From CAZAGA01 sp041912175 (GTDB lineage: Bacteria; Chloroflexota; Anaerolineae; Anaerolineales; UBA4823), in the NCBI GenBank assembly GCA_041912175.1, contig JAYRNN010000085.1, positions 1 to 42,684 on the forward strand: 42,684 nt of DNA. Reading direction: 5' to 3'. The notes below the pieces were generated by a model that ran no database searches, was not told where the DNA came from, and worked only from the letters and a program-made list of their open reading frames with translations. This document shows positions 23,614 to 30,510 of the stretch, piece after piece; the first letter of the stretch is position 1, and the number at the start of each line of letters is the position of its first letter. A program made the position numbers and the translations under genes.

Positions 23614-24923
23614 AACAAATTGCGATTATCGGCGCCGGTATTGGCGGTATGTCTGCCGCGTATGACCTGGCGCGCGCCGGAAACCAGGTGACGATTTTCG
23701 AATCGAGCAGCGCTGTCGGTGGACTGGCAGGAGGGTTTAAAGAACCACACTGGGATTGGAGCGCAGAGCAGTATTATCATCATTGGTTCGCCAGCGATCG
23801 CCACATGTTGGGCTTGATCGACGAACTGGGATGGCGAGACCAGGTGTTATTCCCCCGCCCATATACTGTCATCTATTACAATGGTAAATTTTATCCTTTC
23901 GGTGACATCCCACAGATGGCTATGTTTCCCGGCCTGGGATGGGGGATCAATAAAGTCCGTTTTGGTCTGGCCGGGCTATACTTGAAGTTGACGAGCAACT
24001 GGCGCGCCCTGGAGCAATATACCGTCGACGAATGGATGCGCAAGTGGGCCGGCGAAACAGTTTACCGCCTGATGTGGGAACCCCTACTGATCGGAAAATT
24101 TGGCGAAAACTACGCCCGGCAGGTTAACATGGCCTGGATGTGGGCGCGCATCAAAGCCCGCACCACCCGCCTGGGCACTTTCCAGGGCGGCTTCCAGGCT
24201 TTTGCGGACAAGTTTGCCGAGCGCCTGCGTCAGATGGGTGTGAAAATCGAGCTCGGCGCACCTGTTTACCGTATCCGCAGGGCAACAAGCGGCGGGCTGC
24301 TGTTCGAAACGAATGAAGGCGAGAGCCTCTTCGACCAGGCGCTGGCAACCACATCGCCTACCCTGCTCGCTCGCCTGGCGCCAGAGCTAGCGCCTGATTA
24401 CCTGGACGGATTGCTATCATTGAAGAGCATGGGCGCGGTGGTTATGACGCTGGCGCTCAAGCAGCAGCTATCCAAAGAAGGATATTATTGGTATAACATC
24501 CCAAAGTCAGCCGGTTTCCCGTTCCTGGCGTTGGTCGAGCATACCAATTTCGTCCCGCCTGAGCATTTTGGCGGCGACCATCTCATCTACATCGGCGATT
24601 ATCTGGAAACCAACCACGAGTACTTCCAGCTTTCCCAGGACCAGCTCCTCGAGATGTTCTTGCCCAGCTTGCCGCGCATTAACCCAGACTTTAAGGCCGA
24701 TTGGGTGCGTAAAACCTGGCTGTTCCGCACACCGTATGCGCAACCAGTCCCATTGTTAAACCATTCCAAAAACATCCCTGCCATCCAGACGCCCATCCCT
24801 GGTCTATACTTCGCCAGTATGAGCCAGGTCTATCCATGGGATCGCGGGACGAATTTCGCGGTGGAGATTGGGCGCAGGGCAGCCGGGTTGATGCTCAAGG
24901 TGCCTGAGCTGCCAGGAACTTAG
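23610..24923 (+). CDS. NAD(P)/FAD-dependent oxidoreductase, amine-oxidase/protoporphyrinogen-oxidase fold
   Basis: 437 residues. The FAD motif GAGIGGMSAAYDLARAG begins at residue 8, followed by VTIFESSSAVGGLAGGF. The C-terminal FAD contact LYFASMSQVYPWDRGTNFAVEIGRRAAGL is present. The middle (YYHHWFASDRHMLGLIDELGW, then LLIGKFGENYARQVNMAWMWARI) resembles the branch often found with glycan or lipid genes, related to UDP-galactopyranose mutase-like proteins, rather than true HemY. Coupled to the UPF0104 gene by a 4-bp overlap. Substrate unknown. Confidence 0.85.
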   Translation: MKQIAIIGAGIGGMSAAYDLARAGNQVTIFESSSAVGGLAGGFKEPHWDWSAEQYYHHWFASDRHMLGLIDELGWRDQVLFPRPYTVIYYNGKFYPFGDIPQMAMFPGLGWGINKVRFGLAGLYLKLTSNWRALEQYTVDEWMRKWAGETVYRLMWEPLLIGKFGENYARQVNMAWMWARIKARTTRLGTFQGGFQAFADKFAERLRQMGVKIELGAPVYRIRRATSGGLLFETNEGESLFDQALATTSPTLLARLAPELAPDYLDGLLSLKSMGAVVMTLALKQQLSKEGYYWYNIPKSAGFPFLALVEHTNFVPPEHFGGDHLIYIGDYLETNHEYFQLSQDQLLEMFLPSLPRINPDFKADWVRKTWLFRTPYAQPVPLLNHSKNIPAIQTPIPGLYFASMSQVYPWDRGTNFAVEIGRRAAGLMLKVPELPGT

Positions 24924-24980
24924 ACGTTCGGGCGACTGAGTCATCTGGCAACCAAATAACATGCGCTTATAGCTTTCGCG

Positions 24981-26198
24981 ATGGATCTCACCAGTTTCCA
25001 GGCCTTGTTAAGCCCCCTCGGCCAGAATGCCCTCGGCGATGCCGCCGTCCTGCAACCCCGCGAGATCGATTTCTTATCCCATTTCACTACGCTCAGCCGT
25101 AAATACCCGGCCAATTTAGCGCGCGCGGCGCTGGAGACGGCAATCCTACGCCTGGAAGCGGCGGCCAAATTCCCTGCAGCAGGGCAGATGTACTTCACCC
25201 GTCCTGCACTCGAGCAAGCCTCATCGCAGTCGATTTCCAGCTACCGCGCCGAACGTTTCCGGCCGTTCACCCGCCTGGCCGACCTTGGCTGTTCGATTGG
25301 CGGCGATACGCTGGCGCTGGCTCAAATTGCCACAACGACGGGTGTTGAGCTGGACCCGCTGCGCCTGGCTATGGCGCAGGCCAACCTGGCTAACCTGGGA
25401 TTAGGCGACAAGGCGGATTTCATTCGCGCCGATCTCGAGGCGACGTTGCCTCTGGCGGTTGACGCCAACCTTGCGCTGTTTTTCGACCCGGCCAGGCGTA
25501 AAAACTCAGGACGGGTATACTCGGTCCACGACTACCAGCCGCCCCTGGCGGTCATCGCCGATTGGCGGAAACGCTTCCCGGCCTTGAGCGTTAAAATTTC
25601 CCCGGGCGTCGACCTGGAAGAGCTGCGGCCATATGACGCCGAAATTGAGTTTATTTCCTTGTATGGAGAATTGAAAGAGGCCGTGTTGTGGTTTGGCGCG
25701 CTGAAAACCACACGGCGGCGTGCGACCCTGCTCCCAGGGTCGTATACGATGGAAAGTTCTGCTGAATATCCAGGCCAGGAGCGAGCACGCCGCCTGCCCA
25801 TCATCGAACCCCAGACTTTCATTTATGAGCCTGACCCGGCCATCCTGCGCGCCGGACTGGTAGAGGAGCTGGGCATGCAGCTCGGCGCAGGGCAGCTTGA
25901 CCCGGATATTGCTTATCTAACCGCGGCCGATCAAGTCGCGACGCCTTTTGCACGTTCATGGGAGGTCGAAGCCTGGTTTCCGTTCCAGCTCAAACGATTG
26001 CGGAAGGAGCTGCGCGCGCGGCAAGTGGGTCGGGTGACCGTCAAAAAACGCGGCTCGCCTTTGCAACCGGAGGAGCTCATCTCGCGATTAAAGTTGGCGG
26101 GGGAAGGTGAACGAGTGTTGTTTCTCACTCACCTGCGCGGCCAACCGATCGTGGTCATATCGATCACTGAGCCTAATCCGCCTCGCCCTGCTCGGTAA
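24981..26198 (+). CDS. Class I SAM-dependent methyltransferase with THUMP-like domain
   Basis: 405 residues. The SAM motif LADLGCSIGGDTLALAQI is at about 96-113 and the acidic strand VELDPLRLAMAQAN follows. FFDPARRKNSGRVYSVHDY corresponds to motif IV. The C-terminal 90 residues (FPFQLKRLRKELRARQVGRVTVKKRG) match the THUMP-like domain found after such methyltransferases and suggest a nucleic-acid substrate. A weak promoter (CTGGCA, 17 bp, TATAGC) ends 7 bases before the ATG, again suggesting a leaderless start. The 3' end overlaps the convergent phosphoribosyltransferase by 26 bp. Confidence 0.82.
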   Translation: MDLTSFQALLSPLGQNALGDAAVLQPREIDFLSHFTTLSRKYPANLARAALETAILRLEAAAKFPAAGQMYFTRPALEQASSQSISSYRAERFRPFTRLADLGCSIGGDTLALAQIATTTGVELDPLRLAMAQANLANLGLGDKADFIRADLEATLPLAVDANLALFFDPARRKNSGRVYSVHDYQPPLAVIADWRKRFPALSVKISPGVDLEELRPYDAEIEFISLYGELKEAVLWFGALKTTRRRATLLPGSYTMESSAEYPGQERARRLPIIEPQTFIYEPDPAILRAGLVEELGMQLGAGQLDPDIAYLTAADQVATPFARSWEVEAWFPFQLKRLRKELRARQVGRVTVKKRGSPLQPEELISRLKLAGEGERVLFLTHLRGQPIVVISITEPNPPRPAR

Positions 26199-26742
26199 AA
26201 ATCGGTAGGTGCCCAAGGGCGATGATGTGCCGCCAACGAGCGCGTTCCCCTTCGGTGAGCACGCCCACCTCGGCGACTACCTGGCCGCCGGCCTTTTCCA
26301 TCACCAGGCGCATGCCTTGCAGGGTTGAACCTGTGCTGATCACATCGTCTAATAAGATGATCTTTTTCCCCTTGACGATTTCGTGATCTTTTTCGTCCAG
26401 GTATAACATTTGTGGTTGGCCAGTGGTGATCGACAGCGTCTCTGCCGAGAGCGCAACACCCATATAGGGCTTATAAACTTTGCGCAGCACCACATAGGGT
26501 TTACGAGTCTGCACCGACAACGCATGCGCCAGGGGGATACTCTTGGCTTCGGCGGTAACCAGGATGTCATATTCCGCGTTGGCCAGTTTCGCCGCCAGTT
26601 CTTTCGCGCAGGCTTCGACCAGCTCGGTATCGCCTAATACATTCAGCACCGCAATACGTACGCCCGGCGCTACTTCGAAAAGCCGCAGCTCGCGGCGCAA
26701 TCCAGCAATTTCTAACGCATAGGTATCGTGTTGATTGGCCAT
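26173..26742 (-). CDS. Purine-type phosphoribosyltransferase
   Basis: 189 residues from the ATG at 26742 (AAGGA about 8 bases upstream; an upstream in-frame start lacks support). The PRPP-binding loop is IILLDDVISTGSTLQG. AKSIPLAHALS and YVVLRKVYKPYMG agree with adenine/xanthine phosphoribosyltransferases. It converts a purine base and PRPP to the nucleotide and pyrophosphate in salvage. Adenine specificity is likely but not proven. The last 26 bp overlap the convergent methyltransferase gene. Confidence 0.85.
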   Translation of the reverse strand: MANQHDTYALEIAGLRRELRLFEVAPGVRIAVLNVLGDTELVEACAKELAAKLANAEYDILVTAEAKSIPLAHALSVQTRKPYVVLRKVYKPYMGVALSAETLSITTGQPQMLYLDEKDHEIVKGKKIILLDDVISTGSTLQGMRLVMEKAGGQVVAEVGVLTEGERARWRHIIALGHLPIFTEQGEAD

Positions 26743-26866
26743 AGACGATTTCCTTTTAAGCAATTTTTTCAAGTGTATCACAAGGGAGTTAAGGTTGGGT
26801 TGGCAGGTTGTCCAAAAAGAACATCTGGAAAGCCGCGAACCAGTCGAATCGTAATTCGATTTCTGC

Positions 26867-26872
26867 TATAAT
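26867..26872 (+). promoter_or_regulatory. -10 box of the first zinc-ribbon gene, leaderless
   Basis: TATAAT ends 6 bases before the ATG at 26879. No ribosome site; the putative -35 (TCGAAT) is weak. Confidence 0.65.
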
Positions 26873-26878
26873 TTTGGT

Positions 26879-27688
26879 ATGGAAGCTATCTTACCCACTC
26901 AAGCGATCCATTGTTCGCAATGCGGCGGTGAACTGCACCCAGATGAAGGTCAGATGTTCTTGACCTGCCCATACTGCGGCGCGACGATTTACCTTGATAA
27001 ATCAAAAGTCGTCTTTCACTGGTATCTCGCCCCAACCCTGGACCAACCAAAAGCTCAGGCGGCGCTGATGCGCTGGATGGCCGGCAACCAGACCGTCAAA
27101 GATCTTGATCGAAAATCTACAGTCAACGGCTCGACTTTTGAGTATTTTCCGATGTGGAATTTCAAACAGCGTGATCAGAACAACCAGGAGAGCATCCGAC
27201 TCCTGCCCGCCGCAGCCACATCGGTGACCGAAATTAATAATATGAAATTACCCGCCGGCGACTTACGCAAGTACGACAATTCAATCGACTCCCAGGCGCA
27301 TGCGCCAAGCGTACCTTTACAGGCAGCGTTGACCTGGCTTGAGCAAGACACACGCGTGAAGGAAGAAATTATCGAGCAGTCACTGGTGCACGTGCCTCTA
27401 TATATGTTCAAATATCAATACCAGGGGAACCCCTATACCGCCGTGGTCGAAGCCGGCACCGGCGAGGTCTTCGCCAATATCTACCCGGCCAAAGCCGAGG
27501 CGCCATACCGCACGATCGGATTCGTTTCGGCATTGATTTTCTTATGCCTGGCGATCATCCCCTTGGTGCTGGCAGCCGGGCAGGGCTGGACAGGCGCCGG
27601 GATTGGGCTGGCGATTTGTGCGGGTTTGGGCATCATTTTTATTCCGATCCTATTTGCGATTGCCCGCTATATTGCGGCCAAAGTTTAA
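26879..27688 (+). CDS. Zinc-ribbon membrane protein, paralogue 1
   Basis: 269 residues. The N-terminal zinc ribbon has Cys12, Cys15, Cys30 and Cys33. A soluble middle domain of about 170 residues follows (FEYFPMWNFKQRD; later LVHVPLYMFKYQYQGNPYTAVVEAGTGEVF). Two C-terminal membrane helices lie at about 213-233 and 241-265. The middle block shares the pattern PL...Y.Y.G..(Y/F).VVV...(T/S)G.V with the next protein, showing common descent. First gene of a probable four-gene operon with two more zinc-ribbon genes and a PLD lipoprotein. I do not recognise a named family with known function. Confidence 0.8.
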   Translation: MEAILPTQAIHCSQCGGELHPDEGQMFLTCPYCGATIYLDKSKVVFHWYLAPTLDQPKAQAALMRWMAGNQTVKDLDRKSTVNGSTFEYFPMWNFKQRDQNNQESIRLLPAAATSVTEINNMKLPAGDLRKYDNSIDSQAHAPSVPLQAALTWLEQDTRVKEEIIEQSLVHVPLYMFKYQYQGNPYTAVVEAGTGEVFANIYPAKAEAPYRTIGFVSALIFLCLAIIPLVLAAGQGWTGAGIGLAICAGLGIIFIPILFAIARYIAAKV

Positions 27689-27746
27689 CGCCGATGAATG
27701 GCCCTCGTGGAGGGCTGGTCAATGGTCGAATGAATAGAGAAACCTT

Positions 27747-28811
27747 ATGAGCGATAAAGAAAGCGTGCAGGGTTTATCCTGCCCCAACTGTGGGGGGATG
27801 ACGCCGATCCCGGAAGGGCAGTCGGTCGTGCACTGTCCATTCTGCGGGCAGCGCTCTTTCGTAAAGGGAGAGCGCGGCCTGCGCCGTTACCAGACGCCGC
27901 CGAAAATCCTGCGTGAGAACGCCCTGGAGGTATTACGCCGCTTCTTTTCAAGCAATATGGCCATCGCACGGGACGCAGGCCGGCAAGCTCAAGTGGACGA
28001 GACCTTCTTGATTTATCTGCCATTCTGGACGGTGTGGGGGCGCATTGCTGGCTGGGCGTTCGGGGAAAAGAAAGTTGGCAGCGGCGATGACCGCCGCTAT
28101 GAGCCGAAGGAAGTGCGCCTGGTTCAAGAGATGACCTGGACCGGCGCGGCCTGCGACGTGGGAGAGTTTGGCGTGAATGAGCTGCTGCTTACCGACCAGG
28201 AACTTCAGCCTTTCAATCCGGAAACCCTACATAATTCTGGCATGGTTTTCGAGCCGGTCAACTTGTTCAGCGAGGCGCAGCAGGCTGCTGAAAACGAATT
28301 TCAGCAACAGCTCAACCGTCGCGCCGGGCTCGACCGCCTGTCCCAGTTGTTTATGCGTGCTTTCCGCCGCCGGCTGGGATTGGTATATTACCCGCTGTGG
28401 GTGCTGCGTTACCTGTATCGCGGGCGCGCCTTCCAGGTAGTCGTCGATGGTTATTCAGGGAGCGTATTGTACGGTAAAGCGCCAGGCAACACGACTTACC
28501 GGGCGGTGATGTTGGTATTGGGAATGGCAGCCGGCGCTTTTGTGACGGTAGACGTTACGGCTTTGATCCTGTATGCCCTGAGTGACAGCGAAAACACGCC
28601 CATCTGGCTGGCGTTGTTATCGCTGGCTGGCGGATTAGCGCTGATGTATACAGGCTACCGCCGATTTCGCTATGGCGAACAATATGAATACCGGGCCAGC
28701 AAAGCCAAATCCAATCCCTTGAGCGTTCCAGGATTGGAAAACCCATTGGAGATGTTTGGCAGGGTCACCAACGTAAAGGATGTAGAAGAGTGGATCAGAC
28801 GGTTGTCTTAG
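27747..28811 (+). CDS. Zinc-ribbon membrane protein, paralogue 2
   Basis: 354 residues. The zinc-ribbon cysteines are at 12, 15, 30 and 33, exactly as in the two neighbours. The soluble domain contains ETFLIYLPFWTVWGRIAGWAFG and LGLVYYPLWVLRYLYRGRAFQVVVDGYSG, the latter aligning with paralogue 1. Two membrane helices (about 252-273 and 280-300) are followed by a cytoplasmic tail of about 50 residues ending in VKDVEEWIRRLS. Begins 58 bp after paralogue 1; its last 22 bp overlap paralogue 3. Function unknown. Confidence 0.8.
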   Translation: MSDKESVQGLSCPNCGGMTPIPEGQSVVHCPFCGQRSFVKGERGLRRYQTPPKILRENALEVLRRFFSSNMAIARDAGRQAQVDETFLIYLPFWTVWGRIAGWAFGEKKVGSGDDRRYEPKEVRLVQEMTWTGAACDVGEFGVNELLLTDQELQPFNPETLHNSGMVFEPVNLFSEAQQAAENEFQQQLNRRAGLDRLSQLFMRAFRRRLGLVYYPLWVLRYLYRGRAFQVVVDGYSGSVLYGKAPGNTTYRAVMLVLGMAAGAFVTVDVTALILYALSDSENTPIWLALLSLAGGLALMYTGYRRFRYGEQYEYRASKAKSNPLSVPGLENPLEMFGRVTNVKDVEEWIRRLS

Positions 28812-29329
28812 TTCCCCTATTGTGTGTGAAATGCAGCGCCCCCCTGCCAGCCGAACCGGACCAGGTGGCCTGGGTGTGCCCGACATGCGGGCAGGCGAAC
28901 TACCTGGACGATGAAAGAGGCCTGCAAGCCCTGGAGGTTTTTTATGCCGCCAGCCTGCCGCCAAACACAGCGGGCAACCCTTATTGGGTGGCTGATGGAC
29001 AGGTCAGCCTGCAGCGAGAGACCTTTGGCTCGTCGAAAGAGAAGGACGCCCAACAGTTTTGGAGCCAGCCGCGGCGCTTTTTTATACCCGCTTACCGCGC
29101 CCCGTTGGAAAGTCTGCTCTCCCAGGCCGCAACGATGCTGCTCAACCCGCCCGCCGTGCAGCCTGGAGCCGCTACACGCTTTGAGCCGGTTACGTTGGAT
29201 TTACGAGATGTAACTGCCGCGGCAGAGTTCATCGTGGTTGCAATTGAAGCTGGCCGTTCAGATCGTTTGAAGAAAATCGATTTCCAACTCAATCTATCAA
29301 AACCGGTGTTATGGATCTTGCCAGCTTGA
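28790..29329 (+). CDS. Zinc-ribbon protein, paralogue 3 (no membrane helix)
   Basis: 179 residues from a GTG at 28790, inside the end of paralogue 2, with AAAGGA about 8 bases upstream. Cys12, Cys15, Cys30 and Cys33 form the zinc ribbon. The rest (RRFFIPAYRAPLESLLSQAATMLL) recalls the soluble part of the paralogues but is shorter and lacks the membrane helices, so it is probably cytoplasmic or bound to the other two. One base separates its stop from the PLD start. No known function. Confidence 0.75.
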   Translation: MDQTVVLVPLLCVKCSAPLPAEPDQVAWVCPTCGQANYLDDERGLQALEVFYAASLPPNTAGNPYWVADGQVSLQRETFGSSKEKDAQQFWSQPRRFFIPAYRAPLESLLSQAATMLLNPPAVQPGAATRFEPVTLDLRDVTAAAEFIVVAIEAGRSDRLKKIDFQLNLSKPVLWILPA

Positions 29330-29330
29330 C

Positions 29331-30431
29331 ATGCGAAAATCCATCCCTGCTTCATCGCCCGCCCTTCACCTGAGTTTAAAATCGATATGGGGATGGTGCC
29401 TGGTCTTGCTACTATACGCCTGCCAGGTCCCGCCTGAAACAACCCCCACCCAACCATTAATCGGCCCGCCTGCCGAGAAACCTCCATCAGCGACCTGGCG
29501 CCAGGTCTATTTCAGCGACCCAAGCGCATCCAGCCTGCGCGGCGGCCCTGATAAGGCCTTGGCAGATGCCATTCGCCAGGCGCGCTTGAGCGTGGACGTC
29601 GCAACTTACGATCTGGATCTTTGGAGTGTGCGTGATGCCTTGCTTGATGCACACCGCCGCGGGGTCAGCGTACGCATGGTCACCGACAGCGATAACCTGG
29701 ACGAGAGTGAAATTCAAGACCTGATCGAAGCAGGCATCCCAGTACTCGGCGACCGGCGAGAAGGGCTGATGCATAACAAATTCATCGTCATCGATGGCCA
29801 GGATGTTTGGACGGGCTCAATGAACCTGACGATCAACAGCGCCTACCGCAATAACGATAACCTGATCCATATTCACTCACCCGAGCTCGGCCAAGATTAC
29901 GCTACGGAATTCAAGGAAATGTTCGTCGATGACCGCTTTGGAATTGGATCGCCGGCCAACACCCCATTTCCTCGCTTGAGTATCGACGGCAGCCAGGTTG
30001 AAGTCTATTTCGCTCCAGAGGATGGCGCCGAAAAGCGAATTGTGCAATTGATCCAGGCCGCAGATCATAGCATCAAGTTTATGGCCTTCTCCTTTACTTC
30101 AGACAAAATCGCTCAAGCAATGCTGCAGCGCGCTCAAGCGGGGGTATCCGTTTCAGGTATATTCGAAGAAGAACAAACCAATTCCAACCAGGGCGGCGAG
30201 TTCGACAAACTCCGTGAGGCGGGGCTGGACGTGCATACCGATGGCAACCCACGCAACATGCACCATAAGGTGATCATCATTGATGACAGGATTGTTCTGA
30301 CCGGTTCTTACAACTTCACCAATAATGCCGAGCGGAAAAACGACGAGAACCTGTTAATCATTCATGATGCAGATCTGGCCGCCTTGTATCTGGATGAATT
30401 CGAGAAGGTCAAAACTCAAAGTCTTCCATAA
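29331..30431 (+). CDS. Phospholipase D-superfamily lipoprotein with two HKD motifs
   Basis: 366 residues. A signal helix (IWGWCLVLLLYAC) ends in a lipobox with Cys31, so the enzyme should be anchored outside the membrane. Two intact HxKx4D motifs are present: His148-Lys150-Asp155 (MHNKFIVID) and His310-Lys312-Asp317 (MHHKVIIID), each followed by TGS.N.T, the full pair needed for one active site. The family cleaves phosphodiesters in phospholipids or nucleic acids. Follows the zinc-ribbon genes with a 1-bp gap. Whether lipid or extracellular DNA is the substrate cannot be told. Confidence 0.88.
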   Translation: MRKSIPASSPALHLSLKSIWGWCLVLLLYACQVPPETTPTQPLIGPPAEKPPSATWRQVYFSDPSASSLRGGPDKALADAIRQARLSVDVATYDLDLWSVRDALLDAHRRGVSVRMVTDSDNLDESEIQDLIEAGIPVLGDRREGLMHNKFIVIDGQDVWTGSMNLTINSAYRNNDNLIHIHSPELGQDYATEFKEMFVDDRFGIGSPANTPFPRLSIDGSQVEVYFAPEDGAEKRIVQLIQAADHSIKFMAFSFTSDKIAQAMLQRAQAGVSVSGIFEEEQTNSNQGGEFDKLREAGLDVHTDGNPRNMHHKVIIIDDRIVLTGSYNFTNNAERKNDENLLIIHDADLAALYLDEFEKVKTQSLP

Positions 30432-30444
30432 CCCAGGCAGCCGT

Positions 30445-30474
30445 TTGCAAACCAACCACGCACGGCGGTATAAT
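30445..30474 (+). promoter_or_regulatory. Promoter of the HerA-like ATPase gene
   Basis: TTGCAA (30445-30450), an 18-bp spacer and a perfect TATAAT (30469-30474). The leader of about 30 bases carries an AGGAG ribosome site (30498-30502). Confidence 0.6.
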
Positions 30475-30510
30475 TCACTTTAACTCACACATTGGTCAGG
30501 AGAAATAGCA

